Source of the DNA: Adiantum capillus-veneris | Lineage: Eukaryota; Streptophyta; Polypodiopsida; Polypodiales; Pteridaceae | Assembly: GCA_014529385.2 (NCBI GenBank) | Contig: CM043967.1 | Coordinates: 132,369,182-132,433,181 of the forward strand | DNA length: 64,000 bases | Direction of reading: 5' to 3' | Shown: one piece after another, positions 53,619 through 63,435 of the stretch | Layout of the letters: each line of letters starts with the position of its first letter | Numbering within the stretch: position 1 is the first letter of the stretch | Translations under genes and position numbers: made by a program | The notes under the pieces: generated by a model | Seen by the model: only the letters and a program-made list of their open reading frames with translations | Told to the model about the DNA's origin: nothing | Databases searched by the model: none

Positions 53619-54314
53619 CTAGGGAGCCCTTACACCTTGAACCAGATTGATGGACAGGCTCTCTAGTTGATTGGTGATTTGTTGAAGTAATTCTTGTTGA
53701 GAGGACTCTTGGTCTGTTGCTCCTGTCCCTGCTACTACCCTTGCCGTAGGTTGAGCTAGCGGTGGAGGCTCCATTCCCCCTTGTAGTTGAGCTTGGAATT
53801 TTAACTTCCTATCCTTCTCCCTTGCATAAGTCATAGCTTTATCAAAGGTATCTGGGAATTTACCTTTTACCTTTTCTCGAAGGATGGGGTAAAGCCTTGC
53901 CAGGAAACAGTCCTTCTTTAGGCATTCTGGCGCCCTTTCTCCTTCACCTAGTGATGCACACCATTTCTCCCACAGGTTGGAAAAATTTCCTTCATAGCTT
54001 CTATAGTCATTGGGTGATGTTTGGCGTAGCTCTAAGAGCTGTCTCCATATCTCCTCTGGAGGCTCATGGCGGCGAAATTCTTCGATGAAGGCCATCTTTA
54101 AGGACTCCCAATCTCTTCTTTCTTCAGGTGCCAAAGTTTGATACCATAATTTTGCACCTTCCCTCAAGACCAAAGGAAAGGCCCTTAACTTAGTAGCTTC
54201 GTCATCCCTTCCCGATACCAAAAAGGCCATTTCCAAATTATCCAAAAAGTCTGGAGCAACCTCCCCTGGCTTACCATAAAAATTAGGGAAGGCCATAAGT
54301 GAGATAGTAAACAA
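53619..54314 (-). CDS. gag: Tat-type Gag
   Basis: ORF of 231 codons: MAFPNFYGKPGEVAPDFLDN, LREGAKLWYQTLAPEERRDW, AFIEEFRRHEPPEEIW, FSNLWEKWCASLGEG and TFDKAMTYAREKDRKLKF, the retrotransposon Gag capsid domain that builds the particle. A stop after VQGVRAP precedes a continuation with a Cys-rich stretch near 53560. The Gag at 1924-2475 follows the same pattern, and its element uses the same primer-site sequence. Confidence 0.92.
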   Translation of the reverse strand: MFTISLMAFPNFYGKPGEVAPDFLDNLEMAFLVSGRDDEATKLRAFPLVLREGAKLWYQTLAPEERRDWESLKMAFIEEFRRHEPPEEIWRQLLELRQTSPNDYRSYEGNFSNLWEKWCASLGEGERAPECLKKDCFLARLYPILREKVKGKFPDTFDKAMTYAREKDRKLKFQAQLQGGMEPPPLAQPTARVVAGTGATDQESSQQELLQQITNQLESLSINLVQGVRAP

Positions 54315-54631
54315 TTACACAAACAGCTCCAATTTATTTTAAAATAGAGTATGGTAATTACAATTTGGAGCTTTAGCACAACTTAGCTCAAAATAGGATG
54401 AAGATCGACACATCAAAGGAATGGTAATAGTCTAGTAAGGGTAGAATGACAGGATGAGGAGAGCGCAAGATTTCCCCAAGTCTCTCGGCTCCAAACAACA
54501 GGGCTATTCTTTGCTGATAAAAGATTTTTCTATCAATACAAATATTCACACGGATATGACGCACAAAATGGAAAGGAAACATGCGGGGATCATCATTCTC
54601 ATTATTGGCATCCATACTTACACACAAGAGC

Positions 54632-55216
54632 CTAGCTTAGTTGCACCACCTTGGGACCAATGAGCCTGATCAGCCACAGAAGGTCAGCACCTCGGATCAC
54701 TTCGACTCTTCCTGATGCATCTGTGAAGACGTAAGGCATGATGGAAACACTTTGTACAATGCTGAGCCTTTTAGCAAGCAACAATTGGATGCTATTACCA
54801 TAATCAGCATGACGAATGAAAGTGACACCATTAATGTGCAGCACATCATCAACTAAGATAGTTTCCTTAGATTGAGATAACTTCTTGAAAATTAGCAGCA
54901 AAGGTAGGGCAGGGAGGCTTTTCACCCGGTCTCCAAAGCACTTTGGACAATATCCAAAGTGATCCTCACGCGGACAGGAGGTTGGCTTGGGATTGGTGGT
55001 GTCTGGATTCACAAAGTGCACTGGGAGCACTCGCAGACGGGCGGCAATCTTGTAGGCAAGCCTTCGCCTCTTTGCTTCAGGAGGATTTAGGGGTGAGAGT
55101 CGTGGTTGCAAGTTGGAGGTTGAAGTTGGTTGCTCACTAGCCTTTTTCTTGCCTGTAGTGGTCATGTAATCCCTTATTAATGAGATTAAGCCAAATGTTA
55201 CCTTACGCTTGAGCAC
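54632..55216 (-). CDS. Extra ORF upstream of gag, unknown
   Basis: ORF of 194 codons with a Ser/Thr/Lys-rich start, EAKRRRLAYKIAARLRVLPV, a possible zinc-binding motif CPREDHFGYCPKC, and a C-terminal half HINGVTFIRHADYGNSIQLL and VFTDASGRVEVIRGADLLWL. An additional ORF before gag is known from some Tat/Ogre elements. The stop-separated small ORFs 55394-55203 and 55600-55415 in front of it may be exons of the same protein. Function unknown. Confidence 0.6.
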   Translation of the reverse strand: MLKRKVTFGLISLIRDYMTTTGKKKASEQPTSTSNLQPRLSPLNPPEAKRRRLAYKIAARLRVLPVHFVNPDTTNPKPTSCPREDHFGYCPKCFGDRVKSLPALPLLLIFKKLSQSKETILVDDVLHINGVTFIRHADYGNSIQLLLAKRLSIVQSVSIMPYVFTDASGRVEVIRGADLLWLIRLIGPKVVQLS

Positions 55217-55600
55217 GCGCTGCGGCCTTGGGCCACTTAGGTGTAGAGGTGATCTTCCTCCTCTTAGTCGGCTCCTCAGGAAAGAGAGGTCTGGTGATGC
55301 TTTCTCTTCGCTTAATGTGTGTCACAGTACCTTCGTGTATGTTGATGTAGAATATTTCAAGCTCGTGTGTGTTGGAGGTTTCTGGAGCACTCATAGGTTA
55401 AGAGGAGAGGTATATCAAGCTCTTCTTCTTACTCTCCTTCGTTGGTGACGATCACGAACAAGGCATGTAGAAGAACTTACTTCTTGAATTTCAATGACAC
55501 TGCAACCTGGTAACAAGACCTCGATGAAAGCTTTTAAGGCCTCTAAAGCCTCCTCCTCTTCTGTTCTCCAATTTGAAAACTCCTCACGCCATTCGTCCAT
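55203..55600 (-). pseudogene. Possible 5' exons of the extra ORF
   Basis: Two small ORFs after the primer site. 55600-55415 encodes MDEWREEFSNWRTEEEEALE and IEVLLPGCSVIEIQE, ending near an AGA/GTAAGA donor-like site. 55394-55203 encodes MSAPETSNTHELEIFYINIH and TKRRKITSTPKWPKAAARAQ and ends near an AAG/GTAACA donor-like site. Splicing into 55216-54632 is plausible but not proven. Confidence 0.45.
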
Positions 55601-55657
55601 GTTGTAGATTGCACATATTCATTGCTTGTGGACTGAAGGTCTGTGTAGCCCTCCTCC

Positions 55658-55669
55658 GTGGGGGCACCA
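55658..55669 (-). promoter_or_regulatory. Primer-binding site of Tat-type element
   Basis: On the minus strand TGGTGCCCCCAC, three bases after the 5' LTR end. Identical to the site at 8513-8524 and nearly identical to 1884-1895. Confidence 0.75.
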
Positions 55670-55672
55670 AAA

Positions 55673-57184
55673 TGATAGCGGGAAAAAGAGCAGTGCAATC
55701 GGGTGGCCTCTGTACTCATGCACACTCCACAAACCACGCCTCATGCAAACAAGCAAAGGACAAAACAAAGGGGTCACCACCCTAAATTAAGAGGTTTAGG
55801 GACCTCACACATAGTGCACATAGGCAAGTGAGACTTCTGGCATTATGATGGCATCAAAACATATGGCAAAACACATAGAAACGAAGCTTAGGGACCTTAT
55901 GTAGCATATATATACACAAGACATCAGCTTAACAATACAACGGCATCTGATCATACATAACAAGGATATAGAGAAGCAAGCCAAGGATGGCATAATCCCT
56001 TGTCAAAAACAATCAACCCAGCAAGTAGGTATGATCCTACTAGTAACACATCAATACCTTAGAGAATGATGGCCAGGATGGTGGCCATGGAGCATGAGAG
56101 AAGACTCCTTATTTAGGTTTTAGAGCTAGTAATGTAGCATACTAGAGGGAGAGAGAGAGAGAGGGAGAGAGAGTAGAGCTCCATCCATAGCTCCTCGTTG
56201 TGAGCAATGTCGTCATAGCTTCATTGCTTGGTGAAGGGGGTGAAGTGTTGGTTTTGAGTGAGAGAAGGCCTCCTTATATAGGTTTCTGAGAGGGTTTAGG
56301 ATTAGGGATAAACATGCTTAAATCCGCTGATTGGGGTTACTTTTTGCTTAGGGTGGTCAACAGATTGAGGTCACCTGATATGTCACCATCAAGATATTCT
56401 CTAGAGTGATGTGAGAGGGGAGGGTAAATGCTGATTTTTCTGATTGTGACACATGGGGATAAGGCCTTGACCAGCATTTAAGAGCAGGTAAGGTGGCTGT
56501 TGAAACTGGAGGTTCTGCACATGTCAGGGGGGGACCTGCGGGGGGGAGGTGGCAGCTGGGTCCTCCTGAATATCAAATTCTTAAAAAATCCTCAACCATG
56601 GCTTCTTTTGACATGTGTTCTTTGAAAAAATCAGCATGTCTCTTTTCAACTCAAAAGTATTTATCCCTGTTGACTCACCTTTACCATAAGATTTTCCCCT
56701 TTTCTCCTCCTGTAACTGCATTGTTGATGCCCAATCACTGCTTCTAGTAACAGTGAACTGTTACCTACCAAATACTTATGGTGCAGTAAAAAATATTTAC
56801 CATGGGTAAAAAAAGTTACTGTAGGTAAAAAGTGATTTGTATTTACCATGTAGGTGAAAATATTTACTGTGGTAAAAAATATTTACTGTCCGTAAAAAAG
56901 TGAAAACGGAGTATGCTGTGCTATGAGTCCACACGAACATCCTCGTGTAAATTTCACTAGAAATTCACACCTAGAATGGGCTATTCTGTAAGATATAGGT
57001 TGTAGGCATGCATAAGAGCTCGTTCCCACGTATCTTCTGTCCATGGCACTTTTTACTCTTTGGTGCTTGTGAAGTAGATTTTTCTTCTCTTTCGAGATCC
57101 CTTGGACTAGAGTATCCTCATCTCCCCAACAACTGACTGTGCCTTTATTGCATCTTCAGAAGGGGTCCTAAAAACCATGCATCA
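55673..57184 (-). repeat. 5' LTR of Tat-type element
   Basis: See the 3' LTR. It contains one additional G-rich insertion (about 56539-56555) and a few substitutions. Confidence 0.95.
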
Positions 57185-60110
57185 GAGACTATCGATGAAA
57201 CCCAAGCCCTTATTATTGCTACAAAGGAAACTCTTCCACTCATTCCGCACAACAAAATTCAGTGCTATGTGTTTACTGAGAAAGCTAAGGCTCTACTCCA
57301 ACTATGGGATTTGCATGTGGTTTTGCAAGCCACGAGGATTGAGTTTGACACAGCGATCATAAGGCAAGTCCTGGACTCTTTTAATGTTGAAGATGGCATT
57401 GCTGTGGTTTATGGCAAGAAGGTGTCTGTCACACCAGAAAGTATTGCTTTTGCATTCCGCATGCCAAATGGGCCCAAGCCATCTGTGGCAACTGTAGAGC
57501 AGATCAGTGCAGCTCTGAAGGAAGATGATGCTGCCAAGAAGAAAAGGAAATCCAGTGTGCAAGGGATTCCAGTAGCAGGACTGGAAGCTCCCGCTGCCTA
57601 CCAATTTGTGGTTGAAGCTGGGAGCCTGAAGAATAATCCGACATATGTGTCAGAGAAACTTTTTGCTATGCTTTTAGCAAAAAGACTGGATTCCAGAGCC
57701 TCTATCAACCTCTACCAGATATTGTCGCATAATGTGCTTCAGCAAATTGCCAAGCTGAAATCTCAAAGTGTATTCAAGGCTTGGTATGTTTGGCAGTTTC
57801 TGTACTGGGCAACTGCTCCAGATGCCCATGATCACGTGAGAATGGCTTGGAGCCAGAAGTTGTTCCCAGTATCCAGGAATGTAGACTTGTCATCGGATGA
57901 AGAAGAGCCAGAAAGCCAATCAACCCCCACTAGACAGAAAAGGAAGGCTATACAAGATGAAGCTGGCAGTTCAAAGAAGCCAAGGACGACACTGACTAAA
58001 AGCACTGCTCTCCTGAAGCAGTTGGAAAGTCAAATCAAAATAGTGTCTACTGAAAGGATTCTAGTTAGCCACACTGAACAACATACTGACAGACCACTGG
58101 TGGAATCAACCAGTCAGCATGCCACATTTCAATAACCACTAGTACTGGACAAGATCAGTCAGAAAGGGCCAGTCATGCACAGTCAGCAGACCAGATTGAT
58201 AAGGGCAACGGCCCAGCTTCTCCAAATCCACTTGGCAGAGTTTGCATCCCATACAGTGAAGCATCCCTACACTTGACAAAGAAAGACACGTTACAACAGC
58301 TGCAGACTCATCCGCTCAAGGGACGTCTCCTACTACAAAAATCTAATTATGTTGCATTACCTTATCTGGCTCCTGTCACAGTCTATGAGCCAACTAACTC
58401 TGACCCAGCAATAGTTAATGATGGCTGTTCAGTACTCATTCAGTCATCATGGAATACTATTGTCAATTGCATGGGACAAATGCTGCATGCTGCAGGGTCA
58501 GAAGACGAGTTGAATAAAGTAAAATTTGAACTAAAGGAAGTTGAGGAGTAGATTGAAAAACTAGAGAAAGGGAGAGCAGCCCAGAACACCAGTCACAACA
58601 CAATGTGCCGGTGGATTCCCAGTGTTGCACACCAGTAACAATCATTATGCCGGGAGGGCAGTGTTGTGACTGGGAGAGCTAGGAGAGCAACAACCCAGCA
58701 ACACTGGGAATCCACCGCACACCAGTCACAACACAGTCGAGATGTTAAAGAGAAAGGCAAAGCTGTGACTGAGGGACCAGTAGGTGATGAGCAGCATTCA
58801 TTACTGCTTATCACGATGAACAAGAGATTGAGACATTATCAGGCTCCTATAACCAGGCGGTATCTGGAGGATGATGATCTTATCTCTGATCTGGAGCGCT
58901 TTCAGTGACTATATGTCGACGCTAGGGACATGGTTGAGCATTGGAAATCAGCTTCTTTCCATGATCAAGAGGCCTGCCAATTGCCTGCGTATCCCGGTAC
59001 AATACAACTGTTAGAAAGGGTGCCTGAATGGATACTAACTGTTGAAGAGAGAATAACCAATCCACATTGGCAACAGTAGTCTACTGCAGATTGTCGCTCT
59101 CTGGCCATGGAATTAGAGCTTTTGCTGGGGAACAAGCCGACATATAAGTGCATGAAGGATGTCAGGAATCAATTGAAAGAGGTCTTAGTGCAAATGCAGA
59201 TTGCTAGGGGAGTTCTGGATCAAAGGGTGCGAACTATTCTTGAAGACCAGACTGCCACCAGCAAGGGACCTCAAACTCGAATGTCAGTGGGAGAACAGGC
59301 AACTGCTCTCCGGTGATGACTGTTTCAGCTGGTTAAAGTAACCAGAAAGATGATGCAACAAAAGAACTAGGTTGTCCTTAACTTCTTGGAATTTGTTCCT
59401 GATTCCCCAGTTCTCTTGTATGCTTTACCAGCAAGAGAGGTAGAGTTGCCAAGATTTTTTCCAGCACTCTACCCTCAACATCTAGAACCAGTCGATCAGC
59501 TCACATATTTCAAGATTACTGATGATCTTTGGGATTGGTATGAGCGATCAACTGTGGAATGGAAAACCTAGAAAACACTGTTCAACGACGCTCTCCAACT
59601 GAATGATCTCCAGGAGCTGAGAGATGAGGTGCAGAGGATCAAACTGTGTATGGGCCAGTGGAAAATTCAGCTCAGAGGGCGCTCACTAAGATCACCAACC
59701 AACCGCTGCAACTCATCGTTGAGTCCTCTAAAGTGCCTGAAAAGGACATTATGGCTAAACCAGGCCTAGGACCACAATACAAAGAGATGGTTGAGATTCT
59801 TTTTGAAGCTCGGATCAAATCCAATCAGCCTCTTCCAAAAGGATGGATCCATACAGCCTCGCATTGTCACAAACTGACCAGAACTCGGCTCACCAAAGGC
59901 AGACACACGCTCTATGATCCCGACACCAAAACTTATCATCCTCTCACGCCTTATGAAATTGAGATGTTCACAGAAAGGCGGTATCAGCTTGAGCAGGAGG
60001 CCATTTACAGGCTCATTTAGAAGGAGAATGCTGGCACTGGGACTTCTCAGACGCCATCCAGGACAAAGGGTAAACGAAAGCGGGTTCAGTGGAAGGATAC
60101 TTGGTAGTTC
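57185..60110 (+). pseudogene. Spliced gene of unknown function, 3' part
   Basis: Continues the exon interrupted at 47114: ETIDETQALIIATKETLPLI, then VFTEKAKALLQLWDLHVVLQ and a long open stretch to 58135 with AFAFRMPNGPKPSVATVEQI, KLFAMLLAKRLDSRASINLY and a basic, Ser-rich part (RKAIQDEAGSSKKPRTTL). After a frame change near 58130 come 58139-58551 (LLQKSNYVALPYLAPVTVYE), 58666-58908, 59107-59316 (MELELLLGNKPTYKCMKDVR, coiled coil), 59386-59571 (PDSPVLLYALPAREVELPRF) and 59646-60020. No known domain. It precedes a polypurine tract and LTR, so I infer an extra gene carried by an LTR element. Confidence 0.55.
58612..58716. repeat. Short inverted repeat in the 3' part of the unknown gene
   Basis: GGTGGATTCCCAGTGTTGC at 58612-58630 is matched in reverse complement by GCAACACTGGGAATCCACC at about 58698-58716. 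CACCAGTCACAACACA also occurs twice nearby (58592 and 58720). Confidence 0.85.
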
Positions 60111-60212
60111 CATCTCATAATTCGATCAAGGATTTTTCCACCGGTCTTCGAATCAAACGATGGGTTTTTCCATCAGTTTCCGAAGCAGACGCTGGATTTC
60201 TCCACTCAGGGG

Positions 60213-60440
60213 TTGGTGTCACTTGGCTGGACAACCCTTGGAATTACAATTACAAGGGTGTCAAGCACTCAACAACCCAACACTAGAAGAATTAGATGGT
60301 GGATTTTTTCAGTCCGACTTGGTGTCTCTTGGCTGGATGCCCCTGGAATTACAACTATAGGGGTGTCAAGCACTCAACGAGCAAAATTCCAGAAGAATCA
60401 GACGATGGATTTTTTTTCTTAAAAATTTTGGAATCTTGCC
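60213..60440 (+). repeat. Tandem duplication upstream of polypurine tract
   Basis: Two units of about 107 bp, starting TTGGTGTCACTTGGCTGGA (60213) and TTGGTGTCTCTTGGCTGGA (60320), diverged by roughly a tenth. Confidence 0.85.
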
Positions 60441-60446
60441 AAAATT

Positions 60447-60464
60447 CAAGAAAGGAGGGAAGGA
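60447..60464 (+). promoter_or_regulatory. Polypurine tract
   Basis: CAAGAAAGGAGGGAAGGA directly precedes TGTAGATGG, the start of the LTR at 60465. Confidence 0.75.
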
Positions 60465-61129
60465 TGTAGATGGCGGAGACAGTCTCACTGGTTGGGAACC
60501 GGCTCCTGTGAGACGAACAGTGGATCAATCAGTAATTACCACGGCAGTTACCACAATAACTCCCAAGACATATAAATAGGACCCATTACATTGTAATCCG
60601 GTTGGCATTTGTCGGCTGTACTTCTGCTTAGCTTTTGATTCATAATTCTTAGTTCTCGAGCTGATCCTGAGCTACATTATCTCCATCTGTAATCATAAAC
60701 ATAGCAGTCCAGTGTACTTCAGTCATACATACTTTGTACTCATTCTCTTTTAATCTGAATCTGAATTTGAACATCATTCTCATTACTTCATTCTATTTCT
60801 CATTTTAGTAGATGTATTCTAGTTCATTCTATTTCCTTTTCCAGTTCTACTGTTTGAACTAACACATCACCAGTAGCTGTAAACTTCTAACACTGGAATC
60901 AGCTATCTAAAGAGATCAGCTCCAATTCCAAATATAGTCCTCAACTGTTGTCAATTGTTCTATTTCTTTCTCTTTTCAAGTAACATCTATGCCAAACTAG
61001 CTAGGTGTAAATTTCTAAGTTGCTTTTCTCAAATTAAGTACTCTCTTTATGCTCATTAGGAACTTGTTCTTAATGAAATGCTCACTATGTTATCAATTTT
61101 TGCTACATACAAGTTATTTTACATCTACG
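60465..61129 (+). repeat. 3' LTR of the composite element
   Basis: Begins TGTAGATG and ends CATCTACG, an 8-base inverted match except the last base (expected A). It has a TATA motif TATAAATAGG at 60571. The last 190 bp match 27755-27925, next to the primer site at 27949. The first part resembles the LTR fragment at window start only around the TATA motif. A second possible border lies at 60891, where TTCTAACACTGGAATCAGC resembles an LTR end with a primer site. Confidence 0.6.
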
Positions 61130-61659
61130 GAAAAGAAAAGAGATGTTTAGATTGAGTCCAAGCTGTCGAGAGAGGTATGCAACACATGGTTGAAATGTAT
61201 GCTTGTAAGTGCAGCAATGACATATGTTATCAGCCAGATACGGAGTTCCATTGAAATGAACTCCTGATTGGGATGGAGGGTCAAAATTGTTGATCGGTGC
61301 AGATGGTGTGATTGCAAGGCCACATGTGTTAATGTAGAGGGTAAATGTGTGAAGAGATGTTAAAGTGCTCTGGGCATATTGTGTGCATGGATGGCTGTGG
61401 ACATGGGTGAAACACTATTGGAGGGTGTTGCAGATGGATGAAGAAGTTCAGTGCCAGGTTTTTGATCTAGGAAAGAACTATGTGATGCAAGGGTTGGGGC
61501 AACCCACTTGAGGTTTTGTAGCAGCATACAGGATGTATGGCCTTGTACATACGATATAATAGTGTTTTTTTTTGTTTGCTAATAGTGTTTGCCAGTTTTT
61601 GCTGTTGGTAGAAGAATAAGGCAGTTTTTTAGTTGAACATGAATGTTAAACAAGGGGGT
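61130..61659. other. Spacer, no gene seen
   Basis: No ORF with recognisable features. Possibly further retroelement sequence upstream of the repeat at 61660. Confidence 0.4.
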
Positions 61660-63229
61660 TGGGCAATGATGGTGCATCCAAAGTGTTTTGACCGTAGTAG
61701 AGGGTACATATAGTGATGTGTATGCTTACAGATGCATGGTAGGGGGCTAAAGCAGACGGGAAGAGACTGACAAGCAAGTGGCAGCGGAGATGTATGCTTT
61801 ATGTGGTTCTCTAGACCAGATGGGCTCTAGGTAGGGCTTGACAAGATGGCATGTAGAGCTTGAAGTGGTAAAGGAGAAGATTCAGACGGCTCATCAAAAA
61901 GAGCTACAGAGTGCAAGATATTAAAGTTTAAAGCTGCATTGTATTGCATATCTGAGACGAACAGGGAATATGGGGACAGGTGATCAAAGATGATGTGAAT
62001 GCATGGGCTTGTAGTGCTCATCATGTGGAGCATTTTGGTCTTTTTAAATCGTCATTTGGAGCTACGGATGCCAAGTTATTGCCAGATGAAGTTATGTTGG
62101 GGTCGGTTCTGAGCCGATTTGGTCGCCTTGGACGATGTGTCATATCGTGTTTTTTGAAGCCCAACGAGGTCCATAGAGGTAGTGTACACGGTGTGGAGCT
62201 GAAAAAAATAGACAACATGTCAAACAGGGTTCAGTTCAGCAAGTTGATGCGGATCAAAATTTATGCCAGGTGGTAGTGAGTCAATGCCGTATGATGTTTT
62301 TCCTGTTTTGAGGTGCTCAATTCGAGGTCGTACTGAATTCTAGGTGCATTGGGATTAATGTGGTTTGAAGGAAACAAGGCAAAGTTTAGGTGGGGATTAA
62401 CACCCCGTCTTTTGAGTGAGTGGACAGGCAATGTGAGCAGGAAAAAAAAGTTTTTTATGGGTTGGCTTTACAAAGTTCTTGAAGTCGAGGATTGGAGCTC
62501 CTTGAGGTCGCCATGTGGCAAGTACCAAACCCACATGTGGACTCCATCTCCAGGGGACTAGGCTTTGTATGCTGCATGGTGGCCTACCATTGGGCATCAA
62601 GGTGGACGTGAGAGCTTCTCTTGCTCGTAGCCATGGCGGGTCTGGGTGGTGGTGGCGCAGGCGCTGCTCGCGACCGACTGCGGTGATGGAGTGGCCGGCT
62701 TTGTCGTACGGTTGCTGGATAGTTCCGTTCGTGTTGGTTGGACATCTTGATGATGTGGCAAAGTCTTTCTCACATGGGCCTGCAAAGGCCGCGGCCTTTT
62801 TGAGTTGACAAAGAAAGTGGGGGCTCCCACTACCTTGTCACGCCGCCGTGACAAGGGGGAAGCCTTCCCACATGACTTGGAGTGCAAGCCAACCCAAAAA
62901 TAGAAGCCGGGGTACATGCGAGGTACGAAGGAGTCGAGCTGAGGATGCACATGCCCATGATAGGGGGCAATTTTTGCATACGAGGGGAGTTTTTTAACAA
63001 CTCTCAAAGCAGGAGATCTCTTTGGAGGGGAGTTTTCTTTAAGAGCCAAAGGAGGGGAAGGCGATTTTGGAGAAGAAGCTCGAAGAGAGCTTGGAGGAGG
63101 GAGTTTTTCGGCAAGAGCTTGCCGGGAGTCCTTTGGCACCAACACAGGAGCTTGTCCTTTCCACGCTCTCAACGAGGAGAGCCGCACTGTGGAGGAGCCA
63201 TAATTGCCTCGACTTCGTTGCTCGATGGT
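61660..63229 (+). repeat. Second copy of the 6.5-8.1 kb LTR-like repeat
   Basis: Parallel to 6490-8121 with substitutions and small indels. It carries open stretches (for example 62882-63307 and the opposite strand) that also appear, broken, in the first copy, so they are unlikely to be genes. It stops abruptly after TTGCTCGATGGT at 63229, where a new LTR begins. Confidence 0.75.
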
Positions 63230-63423
63230 TGTTGGGGTATAAAGCCCAATGTGGTCGCCCAGATAAGTGGGCGGGCCTCCAGGCATGTACACATATTCTT
63301 TTGTTAAAACCTAATAAGAACTCACTATGCTCTACACATTACAGTAGAACGAGTTCACCATATCGTCGTGCTCTTCTTCTCGCACTCTCTCGCGCGTCGC
63401 ACTTCTGCTCGTACTCCTTCAAC
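63230..63423 (+). repeat. 5' LTR of a further LTR element, cut by window end
   Basis: Starts TGTTGGGGTATAAAGCCC, a short LTR of about 194 bp with a TATA-like TATAAAG near its start, and ends just before a primer site. The undisturbed sequence at 8110-8140 shows what the site looked like before insertion. Confidence 0.65.
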
Positions 63424-63435
63424 TGGTATCAAAGC
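63424..63435 (+). promoter_or_regulatory. Primer-binding site (tRNA-Met type)
   Basis: TGGTATCAAAGC, one base different from the canonical tRNA-Met site at 27949. Confidence 0.7.

Larger units (their letters stand above)
47115..57184 (-). mobile_element. Ty3/gypsy Tat-type retrotransposon, recent insertion
   Basis: LTRs of 1507 and 1512 bp (47115-48621, 55673-57184) differ at only a few positions plus small indels, so the insertion is young. Minus-strand order: primer site, spliced-looking ORFs, gag, protease, RT, RNase H, second RNase H, integrase, polypurine tract. The second RNase H between the first and integrase is characteristic of the plant Tat group. Element ends are TGATGC..CTATCA. 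The 5-bp flanks ATTAG and GAGAC do not match, so no target duplication is visible. A one-base loss in pol and a stop near the integrase end make this copy defective. Confidence 0.92.
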
